From: Rhinopomastus cyanomelas
Lineage: Eukaryota > Chordata > Aves > Bucerotiformes > Rhinopomastidae
Assembly (NCBI GenBank): GCA_013400115.1
Contig: VXBP01002460.1
Span: 1-64,000, forward strand
Length of the DNA stretch: 64,000 nt
Direction of reading: 5' to 3'
Shown here: positions 34,586 through 45,357 of the stretch, piece after piece
Position numbering within the stretch: the first letter of the stretch is position 1
How the letters are laid out: every line of letters starts with the position of its first letter
Translations under genes and position numbers: made by a program
The notes under the pieces: model-generated
The model's input: only the letters and a program-made list of their open reading frames with translations
The model's database searches: none
What the model was told of the DNA's origin: nothing

Positions 34586-37500
34586 AAAAACTAGTGAGTT
34601 GCAAATGATGAATAAACTATTAATTTCTATTCATGTATTATTTAATACCAAACAGAATCTTGTGCATAGGAACCTTAAAAGTGGCCTGTATTAAAAGCAA
34701 GCACGTGGGGTATGAATGCTAAATATGGAACCAACAAAGAGGCAATATGAAAATGCTGAAAATAAAACCAGAAAATTATAAGCCCAATAGTACTACACGT
34801 CTGGTAACAATCAGGTTTACACAGTTTGTGTATTTTTCTTCAAGTTTATTTTCAATCAGAATGGATAACCAGCCACAATACGTCACATTTTTCAATTGTG
34901 AGCGTAACTGAATTTTACAAGTGAAGGGAATACGAATTTAAAGTCAACCCAAACTATGCTCAGTATACATACACACAAAAATTTGCTATGCACAAGGGCA
35001 ATTTTGAGAAGTCCATGAACTTCTTCCTTCCAAAACCCTGTAGGGTAAGACAACATGAAAACCCAAATACTATCTTGAAATGGACATTCATCATTCTCAA
35101 CCACCTCCCATTTGAAGAGCCTCTTACTAACTCTAAAGAGAAGCTACTACAAAAAACTCCAAACCAACAAAAAAACCCCAAACTGTTTCAGTGTATCTTA
35201 TCTAACAAAAGAGGCCATTTGGTTTATTTCTGAAAGTGGAATTACAGTTCAGCTTATAGTCGTGTTTATTGACTAACACACCAAAAATACTTGGTCTTGT
35301 CGTAACAGCTGAATCCGTAACTACATCACTAGCTGTGTAGCTCACAGTTCCTTATTTTGTTCAAGTATTTGCAGGACAAAGCTGGCCAATTCATGGCCAG
35401 GCTGTGGACAACTGTTCTCCTTCAGAAGGATCTGTGCCAACAGAAGAAAATAACCATCCCAAACTGTTCAAAAGCATCTTTCTGCCAGAGATTATCACTC
35501 ATATGTGTTGATATGGCTAAAAACAGATCTTGGGGAATTTTTTTTACATCACCTGCGCTAGCAAGGATCTGGTAATAACTAGGTCCTTTTGACCGAGACA
35601 GGCTGGAAAGCACTCACAGACACACACCAACTAAAGTATCAACGTGTCACGGATTTCACAAGAACTGATGGCAAGCAGAAATGCAATAGTATTTTCTAGC
35701 TCTACTAGGGAGAAAAAAACCAACCCTTTACCTGTATCTATGCTGAACAGGTCATGGGAGAACCTGTATGTTTCAGTTCCTGCATGAGAAAGCCCAGATT
35801 TGGAGCAGAGATGTTGTTCAGAATATGTGTGTTACTCCTTCACTTTCTGCGTCATCTTCAACTCTCTCTTACTTTTATTTTCTCCTTGACCTTGCTTTTG
35901 CATTTGTTCCCTTGCATCAATCTATAATTATCTTCTACATTGGTCTTTATCCGATATCCAAATGAAGGGAACAATAAAGCGTGCAAGTTCACATTTCTAA
36001 CATGTTGTTTCAGGCCATTTACAAATGCAGGAAGACAGGACTAGATAAATCTGTATTGCGAAGATAGCCATCTGGAATCTCAAATATATTTTAAAGCAAA
36101 CTTTGAGTCCACAAAATACAAATGAACAAAGTGAATACTGAACAGGTATCAGAATCACTAAGGCTATGAAACCAATAAAAATATTGGCTGATAACAGAAT
36201 GGAGGGCTTACACATCCCTGTCTTCAGCTTTCATACCCATGGTTCACCTAGCTGCGTAAAAACCACCCTTTCCTGCCCACTCCAAGAAAAGTCCGGCAGC
36301 AGCACATAACAGCTTAATGTGATAGTAGTCGGACTAGAAATGTTATATGCTCACTTCAGTATGGATTAAGCTGGAAATTAATTTACAATTTTAAAATTAG
36401 GAACATGAAATTTTGTTTCTAGTTCCATTTCTGTGTCAGAGTTCCCAGGTATGCTAGAATGATAGTGAAGGCATGAACAAAAATCCAACTAGCCCAACTT
36501 TCAATCGCTAACATTTTCTCATCATTTTCTCTAAAGAGCATCATCTCTTCAGCATCATCTCCTCCTACGCTTCACCATCAAAATTCTCTGAATAAGCAGC
36601 AATGACAACTTATGGGTTTTTTTTTCATTTTACTAATCAGCAAAATGGGATTTTTGTAGTAAGCAGATCTAGGAATAAGGTACCACACCTGAACACATTT
36701 CAGGTTTAGGATGCTGTCTTTGCTATCCCATGGATTTAACACACCTATAATAATAAAACATTTGTGTCCTAGACGGGTCCATGAAACCTACACGTGAAGG
36801 CTTTCTGGTCATCACCAGAAACCACGTATCATAGGTTTTCAATCAGACTGCCCCTTCCAATGGTTTTTAAAGGGAAAAAAGACAGCCAAGTAATAATGTT
36901 TGTTTTTAACAGGAAAAGTGATTGACCCCACATTCAATCAGGGTTCCTTCTCTACAAGTCTTGTTTTTAGTATTGACATAGTTTTTTTCCCCCCAAAAAA
37001 CCAAGTTAAGAGACATTTGGCAGCATCAATTATGGTCTTCCACAAACCTGAAGCAAGAGACTGCTATTCTCTTAAAGAGATTTAAGAAAACGCTGTTCTC
37101 AGGTCCTGAATAGATACACAGCACATACTCCTAACACTACTGCATGGTTCATCCACCTCACTTTCTGTATGTTTTTTCTGCAATGATTACACTAATTTAG
37201 CTGTCCTTTACTGTACTAATGTATATAAGGTATACATAAGTTATCTCAGCTGAGAGAACATTCAGCTGAGAAGGTAGCAATGCTTTCTTAAACTATTTCA
37301 ATAGAAGTACATATTCCTAATAGATCATGCCCTTCGATTTATTTTCCTAGGAAAGACATACCTGTGATGAAAAAGATGTTAAAATATCTAACCACACTCT
37401 TGTCAATACCAAGTAAAAAGCCTTGTCAAGAGTTAGACAATATTTTCTATTATCTAACATATGCCGAAAGGCAGTTAAGTTTTCTTCCTTTCAAGATTTG

Positions 37501-38849
37501 CAAAAAAATACAGGTGTTTTCTTCCAGATCTGTTTACAAGTCTTTGTTGATGTTCACTGTTCCCCCAGAAGCAGCAATAAAATGTGTCTGTTTTATTTCT
37601 ACTATCTGTAGCAGAAAGTGTATTAGCATAGATCTGAAACCAGGAAATACGATTTTTAACTTCTTAAATGCTACAAAAAGGCAAGGTTTAGCATTGTATG
37701 AAAATGAAAAAATCCTTTAAAGGTTCTAGTGTCACCTGCAAGACATTTCTCCATTAGAATTCCTGTAGGAGACAGTTCTTAATGCTGACATCTACCAACC
37801 ATAATTAAAAAAAAAAAGCTTGCCCTATCATATTTTATTCTTATGTTCTACTTGCTCTACTTTAACTCTAAATTCCTTCCCTGCCTCATCCCTGCCCACC
37901 ACCTAAACATCACTTCATTAGAAGATGACCAAATTTGCAACTCAGCACTCAAGACTGCATGCAAATCAAAGATTGTTCCAAAATGCACATGGCATCGAGG
38001 AGGAAACTGGTAGTGGAGATACCATATTGCAGCAGAGTAAAATCCGTCACTCCACATTCCCTCCTAATCCAGAGATTTTCTGAGATCTTAAGAGGAAGAA
38101 AAAAAATTATCTTTTGGTAACACCCTGATGACTGCTTCACTTGTCCAACTTTTAAAAAACCCTTGTTTAATGGAAGACCGAAAAAACAAAAAATCTTTGT
38201 GAGAAATAGAGTCTCAAAAGGTACTCTCAGAAGATGGATGTTGGTCAGACTGATGTGTCCCCCTTAGATCTATTTTCTGTTCAGCAGCTTCTTCGGACCT
38301 TCATCACATACAAACTGGTTTTTGGAGCGTGTCACTGGTTGTGCATATTTTAACATGCATTAATTAGCATGAAAACTTGATTTGCTCACAATGGGAAACA
38401 ACCATCATCACTTTCTCTCCCAATGAATTACTTCTTTTTAGGTAAAGCTTCTGAACTAGTGTCCCTCATGGATCATTCCACTAAAGCTGACGTGTATTTC
38501 ATGTGCAAGAAGGACTGAAGCAGACATAGTAGCACTGACATATTTTCAACATTTGAATATTTCCAGAAATTTACTGAAGTATTCCAACTTGATACTTTGT
38601 CTGTTCTGCATGCATAGCTGATAACCCATAAGCAGAAAAACACCTATTTTCCTCTTGTTATCCTGAGGCAGAAAAGACGTGGCCACTTCTCCCAAATTAC
38701 TGATGACGGGACAAGAGGAAATAGCCACAAGTTGCACCTGGTGAAGTTTACATTGTATACCAACAAACATGTCCCTGAATGAACCGGAAGATGCTGCCTA
38801 GGAAAGTGCCCGGAGATATTCAAAAGGTGAGTAGATATGGCGCTTTGGA

Positions 38850-38935
38850 GCATGGTCTAGTGGTCATAGAGGTTTTGGGTTAAAGATTGGACTTGATGAT
38901 CCTAGAGGTCCCTTCTACCCTTAATGACTCAATGT
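38850..38935 (+). mobile_element. short CR1 3' end
   Basis: Sense-orientation CR1 terminus: GATTGGACTTGATGATCCTA followed by GAGGTCCCTTC. Confidence 0.8.
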
Positions 38936-40007
38936 ATTTTCCCAAATCCTTATATATTTTAAAAACCTGGTAAGTCAAGCTCTGTGAGTTTAAGCAAAAT
39001 AATGCTTCATTAATAATGTACTATTCCTATATTTTTGTAACAGTAGTACCTAAAAATTTGAGTCATGCTGAACACCAATGCAGTAATGAATGGAAATAGT
39101 AAAACAAAATGGGGGAAAACAGATAAAGCACCACCCCCCAAGCAACCCCAAACAAAAATGCATTTACCCCTGTCCAAAAACCAGCCTATTCTATAGGCAG
39201 TATGCAACAGAAATGAAAAAACATTTCCCCATAAGAAGATATATACCTTAAAAAATAAAATTTATGCAAAAGAAACTCTCTCATGTTCCTCCAACAACTG
39301 GTCTTGGATGATTACTAAAATATAATTAGCAAATCAAACACTAGTCAACTAGTGGCAATAGCGACTTCTTTGTCATAATTATGAAAGATACTTTCCTAGT
39401 TGTGAGTCGTAAAGCAATGTTTAGCACTTCTATACAATAAACTATTTATTTTTCTTCTAAAACCCTCTCCTTCCAAGAAACCAAAGTGCAACCGTATATA
39501 CATAATACTTAATATATTGCTTGGTCGTGGCTACAAACAAAATCAGACTGAAACTTATTACACATAAAAATATCTTCAATGCCTTCATAAATCCTTAAAA
39601 GAAAGAGCAGAGGACCGTCCTGCCAGCCGCGTTAACTCCCGTAGGCTCTACTCCCACAGCAAAGGCCTGACGAGTAAGACATGTGGCACGCAGACATCTC
39701 GGTCACTTTGCTTTCCCGGGGCGGCGGGAGGGCTCATTCAAACTGCCCAGCAGGCAGGCAGCGAACAGCTCCGACAGACCGATCCCGACGCTGCCAGAGC
39801 GGCGTGTGCCCGGCGCGCTGGTCTACGTAGCAGTAGCACAGGGAGACACCGGGCCTTACCAACCCCACCAGGCCCCGTCCGCCACCGCGGCTACCCCCGC
39901 CCGGCCCCACTCACAGCAATTCTCACCCCTCCCTCTTCAGTCTCCCCTTACCACCCCCCCCAGCCCGNCCGACCACGCCGGGCCCCAGCGGCAGCGCCAG
40001 CACTCAC

Positions 40008-40085
40008 CGCGCTCGCGGCCCGCGTCGCCCTGCGCCGCTCAGCGCCTCGCCGCCATATTAGAGCCGGTGCGGCAAGGACTGCGTC
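40008..40085 (-). other. PPIG: PPIG noncoding exon 1 (5'UTR)
   Basis: The donor CGCG|GTGAGTG lies at 40007-40002. The upstream limit is a guess from the YY1 element and GC content. The exon contains an ATG inside the YY1 site (ATGGCGGCG) that could be an upstream start, so the main ORF depends on splicing to the 31917 acceptor. Confidence 0.6.
40049..40059 (-). promoter_or_regulatory. YY1-type site AATATGGCGGC
   Basis: Matches the YY1 core AANATGGCGGC on the transcribed strand. This motif typically lies just downstream of the start site of TATA-less housekeeping promoters. Confidence 0.7.
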
Positions 40086-40772
40086 AGTGGAAGGAAAGGG
40101 CGGGAGGGGGCGACCCCAGGAGCGGTGTGGTGAGTGGGTGGCGGGGACGGGAGAAGCGGCGCCACGGCCCACGAAGGCTGTGAGAGAGGTGAGGGATTGC
40201 CGCCGGCCCTGCCCGGCAGCAGGGGCCTCTCGAAACGAGCCGTAGCGGTTGGGGGAGGGGGCGCCCGCCTCCTCGCGCTCGTCAGAAGTGCCCCGCCCCC
40301 TCCCGCAGCCCCTCGCGCGCCCGTGCGCAGAGCTGGAACGCGCTAGTGTCACCGTAGTGGCGGGAGGCTGCGGCTTCCCTTGTGCGAGGGACGCAGGAGC
40401 TTCCCGCCAAACTTGTCCCAGGCTGATGCTGCCTTCATCCCCGGCGGGACATCGAGGAGTCCTGAAAATGACCGAGGAGTTGGTAAATGGAATGGCTGAA
40501 ACAGTACTGGAGGGACTTGGGGCTACTGCAGCAGTGCCTGACACGTGTCTTATGGCTTTCTGTGACGGGTATTTGACCAGTTGTATGCAGAAAAGTTCCT
40601 GATAATTCTGTTCCATATGTCTGCACTGGCATTGAAATTTAATTTTTTCTTTAAAAGGGATGTGAAAGTTTATGACAGTGCATAAGGCTGTGAGCAGCTT
40701 CAGAGGTAACTGAGAAATATGTACCTCCTTCCAAGGATTGTAATTCAGACTGGAGTTATGTGGGTCAGTAAT

Positions 40773-40965
40773 CATAAAAACATTAAGGTTGGCAGATATC
40801 TCCAAGATCATTGAGTCCAACCATCAATCCAACACCACCATGCCAACTGAACCATGCTTCCAAGAGCCAGATTTACATGGTGTTTGAACACCTCCAGGGA
40901 TGGTGATTCTACCACTTCCCTGGATGGCCTGTTCCACTACTTGACCGCTCTCAACGGTATGTAAT
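40773..40965 (-). mobile_element. old CR1 3' fragment
   Basis: The plus strand carries AAGGTTGGCAGATATCTCCA, GTCCAACCATCAATCCAACA and CACCTCCAGGGATGGTGATT, the older CR1 3'UTR type. Confidence 0.88.
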
Positions 40966-41784
40966 GGGAGTAATGGAAGTCCTGTGACTGGCTGGTGAGA
41001 AATCACTGGAAAGCAAGAAAACCTATTTTCTACAGCATATCAGGGGAAAAAATAGAGAAATTGACCCTGTGAGTTCTGAAATTCTAAAGAAGCTGCTGTT
41101 TGGACTTCTGGCTTCACCACAGTGTGCTTTGATAAATCTTGTTTCCTTGCCCTATGTGTCCCGCTTAGAATCTAAGGTAATTTTAATTTCTTTTAGAAAT
41201 AATTGATTTCATCCAAGTGTATTTGACATGTCAAAAGAAAGGAGTTCAGCATCTTCTAAATAAAAAATCCATATGGTTTGCAGAAGTCTGCTTCATGGAA
41301 TCATTTTCCTCTAAAGTGGAAGACCCTTTGCCTTGGAGATTTACATGAGTTTGCACAAGGCTTGAGATTCATTAAATAGCTAAGTCCCACTGTTCGAGAC
41401 CACCTGACCAAGTTTAGGTCTCTGAGAGCTGTATGCCTGTGTGGACTGTGACTAAGGCAATTGGGATTTGCTAATAGGAAGGTACAGGAGCAGTTACAAA
41501 TTTTACAGTGTGAAAAATGGTCACAAATCTAGTAAATTTTACATGCTGTACTGCTACAGATTAATCATAAATACAGTAGAAACTATTTGATTTGTTTGAG
41601 TTCTATACTCATAAGCATCCAGTGTATGAGGTACACACGATCAACCACACACAAAAAGTAAAAAACCTGAACGTTTTAAAGACAGCTGCAAAACAGCAAG
41701 TCCACACTGGGCACGGTGATAATCCTGCTTGTGGTTGTAAATATGTTTTCTCAGAACTATGTGAGACTGTCTTTGTTCTTACTA

Positions 41785-42733
41785 CTATTCAGTCTATTCA
41801 TTAATGACTTGGATAGAGGATTAGAGTGCACTATCAGCAAGTTTGCTGATGACACAAAGCTGGGAGGAGTGGCTGACACCCCTGCAGACTGTGCTGCCAT
41901 TCAGCAGGACCTGGACAGGCTGGAGAGCTGGCCAGAGAGCAATGTAATGAAGTATAACGAGGTTAAGTGTAGAGTCTGGCATGTGGGCAAGAACAACCCC
42001 AGGTACCAGTATAGGTTGGGAACTGAGCTGTTGGAGAACAGTTTAGGAGAAAGGGACCTAGGGGTCCTGGTGGCCAGAAGGATGACCATGAGCCAGCAAT
42101 GTGCCCTTGCGGCCAAGAAGGCTAATGGCATGCTGGCGTGGATCAGAAAGGGGGTGTTTAGCAGATCAAAAGAAGCTCTCTTCCCCATCTATTCTGCACT
42201 GGTGAGACCACATCTGGAGTATTGTGTCCATTTCTGGGCCTCTCAGTTCAAGAAGGACACAGAACTGCTGGAGAAAGGCCAGTGTATAGCCACAAAGTTG
42301 ATGAAGGGAGTAGAACACCTTCCTTATGAGGAAAGGCTGAGGGAGGCTCTTGAGCTTGGAGAAAAGGAGACTGAGGGGCGACTTCATTAATGTCTATAAA
42401 TATCTGAGGTGTGGGTGTCAGGAAGATGGAGCCAGCTCTTCTCAGTGTCATCTGGTGATAGGACAAGGGGCAATGGGTGCAAGCCGGAACATAGAGGTTC
42501 TGCATAAATACCAGAAGAACTTCACAATGAGAGTGATGGAGCACTGGAACAGACTACCCAGGGGACTTGTGGAGTCTCCTTCTCTAGAGATATTTAAAAC
42601 CTGCCTGGATATCATCCTGTCTGGATGTGTTCCTGTGTGACTTGGCCTAGGTGATCCTGCTGTGGCAGGAGGATTGGACTAGATGAGCTTTCGAGGTCCC
42701 TTCCAATCCCTAATGTTCTGTGATTCTGTGATG
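41785..42733 (+). mobile_element. CR1 LINE 3' fragment, sense strand
   Basis: It starts inside the reverse transcriptase (INDLDRGLECTISKFADDTKLGG) and runs through QYRLGTELLENS and VRPHLEYCVHFW, then the 3'UTR, ending with GTGATTCTGTGA. The frame is open for about 190 codons, so it is relatively young, but it is 5'-truncated. It is one of only two CR1s here on the plus strand. Confidence 0.94.
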
Positions 42734-43251
42734 GTGGTGAGAAAGCTCCAGAAAGATGACCTGGATCTGTATTCCTACATGAGGAATACACGTTGTAACG
42801 TGTTCGATTGCCTTCATGCGTTTTTAAATACTGTTTTTCCAAAGCATTAAAAAATTAAAGCATCAAAAAATTAAAACACAAAATAAGGTAGCATTTATTA
42901 CAGTACAGCAAAGCTAAGCTTTTGCATTTTGCCCTTCCTGAACTTCAGTTCCGTTGTGATTTTTCTAGGCAGGGAAGGCTTTTTGGTTTTATTATGTTGG
43001 TTATATGAACTTGCACTGGGGAGGCACGTGGAGGACAGAGACTTCTCCGCTGTCGCTCTGAGCCAGCCTAGCCTGGCTGCAGCCTGAGTGCGGAGAGTGG
43101 CCTGGGAAAGGCAGCTGAGGACTGTCGGATCGCGTTCTGCGGGCGCCGGAAGGTCCCTAAAGCGACGCAGGCGACACTGTTGCTCCGTTTTCCGGTTTAA
43201 CCGAGCCGGGTGCTGCCCCGCCTCGGTGCCAGGAGCCCCGCGGGCTGCTCT

Positions 43252-43273
43252 TTCCCTCCCTCCCTCCCTCCCT
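43252..43273. repeat. (CCCT)n simple repeat
   Basis: About five TCCC units inside the CpG island. The C-run strand could form an i-motif and its complement a G-quadruplex. Confidence 0.85.
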
Positions 43274-43340
43274 GCCCCCGAAGCGCGGGGTCGGCTGGGG
43301 GTGTCCACGGCGGTTCCTTCGGTAGCGCTGCTGGTCAGAT

Positions 43341-43360
43341 CCGCCCGCCCGCCCGCCCGC
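43341..43360. repeat. (CCCG)n simple repeat
   Basis: Four to five CCGC units in the same CpG island. Confidence 0.85.
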
Positions 43361-44321
43361 AGGAACGGAGGAGGCGGCCCGGCGGGGCGGAGGCAGGCGG
43401 TNTGGCGACCGGGGCTTGTGCTGCTGGCGGCGCGGGTCGCGAATCCTGTGATGGCTCCGGTAGACGAACACCGTGAGGTGACAGATACCCACTGCCGCAC
43501 AACGGTCAGTTACTGCCATACTCCTTGGGGAGCAGCGGATGTCCAGGATTTCGCCCTTGCGGAAGACTTCCTGGCCCACTGCAATTCGTAATTGTGCCTT
43601 GAAAACGCTTATTCTGTTGGAGCTGGTAGGAATGAATTTAAAGAACTTCGTCTGCTTTCTGTGTGTATTTTGCCTGCAAAGAGCACTTCAGAAAAGGCTT
43701 TTTAAGTAGATACAAATTTTCTGGTTTGAATCAAAGTTTCCTGTTGATTTCCTTTTTATAAGGTGTTAGAATTAATTGCAGTTTAAAACTGCATACAAGT
43801 TTGTGGCAATGACTTGCATCTGCTAAATACTTTACAAAAAGATAAGTACTCAGAAACAAAAATACCAAATGCCAATAGCAAATGCTGTCGCTTCCACTGT
43901 AATATGGGTAATTATGTTGCTTTTAGCTTTTCTTTTTGCAGTGGGTGAAGAGCCTGATCAATGTTTTGTACTACAAAGGCGATCAACATTCCTGACCAGA
44001 AGCCATATATCAAAATCTTCACATATTTACGAGACACAGGCCACTACTGAAGAGGAGAGAGTGGAAAGGGAACTCTCTGAGAGGCCCACACACAGGGTAT
44101 CGTAGATGTGGGGTGGTGGCATGTATACAGTGCAGATAGAGCGAGAGGAATCCAATGATGTCAGCTCAGGAGTTCTGGCTGTTTTACTTGCTCTTATGGC
44201 TCATAGTTATATTTTCTGGCAGTTCCTGGACCACAGTTTGTGACTGTGGAGTGACCTCTGAAGGCAAGCCTCACTGTCATGCAGTGCCTAAAACAGCTTG
44301 GCCTTTTCTTAGTGCTTATGA

Positions 44322-44605
44322 GCACAGAATTACAGAACATGGGGATTGGAAGAGACCTGGAAAGATCATCTAGTCTAATCCACCACAGCAGGATCACCTA
44401 GATCCAGTTGCACAGGAGTGTATCCAGACAGGTTTTAAATGTCTCTAGAGAAGAAGACTTCACAACTTCCCTTGGCAGCCTGTTCCAGCCCTCTGTCACC
44501 CTCACTGTGAAGAAGTTCCTTCTGATAATGATGTGAAACTTCCTATGTTCCAGCTTATACCCATTGCCCCTTGTCTTATGACACTGAGAAGAGCCTGGTA
44601 TGTCT
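44322..44605 (-). mobile_element. CR1 3' fragment
   Basis: The plus strand has GGGGATTGGAAGAGACCTGG, AAAGATCATCTAGTC and the CR1 3'UTR up to GACACTGAGAAGAGCC. Confidence 0.88.
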
Positions 44606-44682
44606 GTGTTCACTGTTGGGAGCTTCTCTGAGAGGAATCCAGGCTGTAGGGTCGCTCAAGCTTACCTTACTTGGAAGACTGC

Positions 44683-44795
44683 AGAATCACAGAATCACAG
44701 AATCTTTACGGATTGGAAGGGACCTCGAAAGATCATCTAGTCCAATCCCCTCGGAACAGCAGGATCACCTAGACACAGCAGGATCACCTAGAGAC
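44683..44795 (-). mobile_element. short CR1 3' end with a duplicated 19-bp unit
   Basis: Tail repeats (GAATCACA) and GGATTGGAAGGGACCTCGAA are followed by two tandem copies of a 19-bp unit containing CAGCAGGATCACCTAGA. Confidence 0.85.
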
Positions 44796-45022
44796 TGATT
44801 TTTAGCTAGCAGTCATGACTGTATTTAACTGCTTTAATTCTTTTTCATTATAGGTGCCTCAGAAGTGAATTCTTCTTAATACAGAATCATGCAGGATGAA
44901 AGAAAAATTAACTTCTCTTTTTCAGATACCTCAGTTTGTTCTTTGTAACATCATGGTTTACTGTGAAATATGAAAGAAGAATCTTCCTGAATGGTTTCAA
45001 GATACCTGGTGGGCACAGAAAA

Positions 45023-45357
45023 ATGCTCTGTTTGAGGCAGATAAACTTTTTTACGCTGAGACGTTACCAAGCTCGAGCTTTGAGCAGTGATCTGCTTTTG
45101 AGCCAGATAAATAGCTGCACTCATGAAGATGAAGTGTTCAGCCTTGTTGGAAGGAACATGGCCAGGCTTTCTGAAAAACATGTGGCAATTGCATTGAACA
45201 TGCTGTGGCAATTCCAAAAGGAGAGGCCTCTTCTCTTAAGGACTAGTGACTACGTAAGAAATCACCCCCAGTTTCTTACCCTTTGCATTTTAGCAGAAAG
45301 CAAGGTGGAGCACATGGAAGATGAGGCCCTAGTGGACACCCTATATAGTATTCGGCG
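45023..45357 (+). CDS. FASTKD1: FASTKD1 coding exon 1
   Basis: Residues 1-111, from the presequence to TLYSIR. Conserved words are ARLSEKHVAIALNMLWQFQK and RNHPQFLTL. Donor CGGCG|GTAAGC. The reading frame stays open upstream to the acceptor at 44925, so a start in an earlier exon cannot be ruled out. Confidence 0.93.

Larger units (their letters stand above)
31918..40007 (-). other. PPIG: PPIG intron 1
   Basis: An 8.1-kb intron between the noncoding first exon (donor GTGAGT at 40007-40002) and the start-codon exon. It holds a CR1 fragment at 34407-34585 (minus) and a short CR1 3' end at 38850-38935 (plus). I see no other recognisable element. Confidence 0.75.
39650..40420. promoter_or_regulatory. 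PPIG: CpG island, PPIG promoter
   Basis: A GC- and CpG-rich block around the PPIG first exon. It holds an Sp1-type GGGCGGG at about 40097-40103, a YY1-type ATGGCGGC element just inside the transcript, and an E2F-like TTCCCGCCAAA at 40401-40411. There is no TATA box at a sensible distance. The island extends on both sides of the predicted start, so divergent transcription is possible. One N lies at 39968. Confidence 0.8.
40421..43040. other. spacer between the PPIG and FASTKD1 promoters
   Basis: A 2.6-kb region separating the two CpG islands. It holds a CR1 fragment at 40773-40965 (minus) and a larger CR1 at 41785-42733 (plus). Between them I see only unique AT-rich sequence. Confidence 0.6.
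43050..43480. promoter_or_regulatory. FASTKD1: CpG island, probable FASTKD1 promoter
   Basis: A GC-rich block upstream of FASTKD1 with CCGGAAG (43146-43152), a GABP/NRF-2 (ETS) type site common in promoters of nuclear genes for mitochondrial proteins. It also has a CCCT repeat and a CCCG repeat. The exact start and first noncoding exon cannot be fixed. A possible donor CTG|GTAGGA lies near 43624. One N lies at 43402. Confidence 0.7.
43481..45022 (+). other. FASTKD1: FASTKD1 5' intron and 5'UTR region
   Basis: Noncoding stretch between the CpG island and the start codon. It holds two small CR1 fragments at 44322-44605 and 44683-44795. An acceptor CTTTTTCAG at 44917-44925 opens the first coding exon. 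The 97 nt between that acceptor and the ATG are 5'UTR or, if an upstream start exists, an N-terminal extension. Confidence 0.55.

Noticed and set aside
39948..40820. 290-codon minus-strand open frame through the PPIG CpG island
   Set aside because: It reads through the PPIG first exon, promoter and upstream DNA with Ala/Arg/Gly-rich content. CpG-rich DNA has few stops, and the part over exon 1 is already explained as 5'UTR.
41716..42390. 224-codon plus-strand frame as a possible host gene
   Set aside because: From codon 30 or so it is the CR1 reverse transcriptase C-terminus (FADDTKLGG, VRPHLEYC), so it is a LINE remnant.
43088..43591. 167-codon plus-strand frame through the FASTKD1 CpG island
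   Set aside because: GC-rich low-complexity translation (Arg/Ala/Gly/Pro) with no conserved motif. It is better explained as a promoter and 5'UTR.
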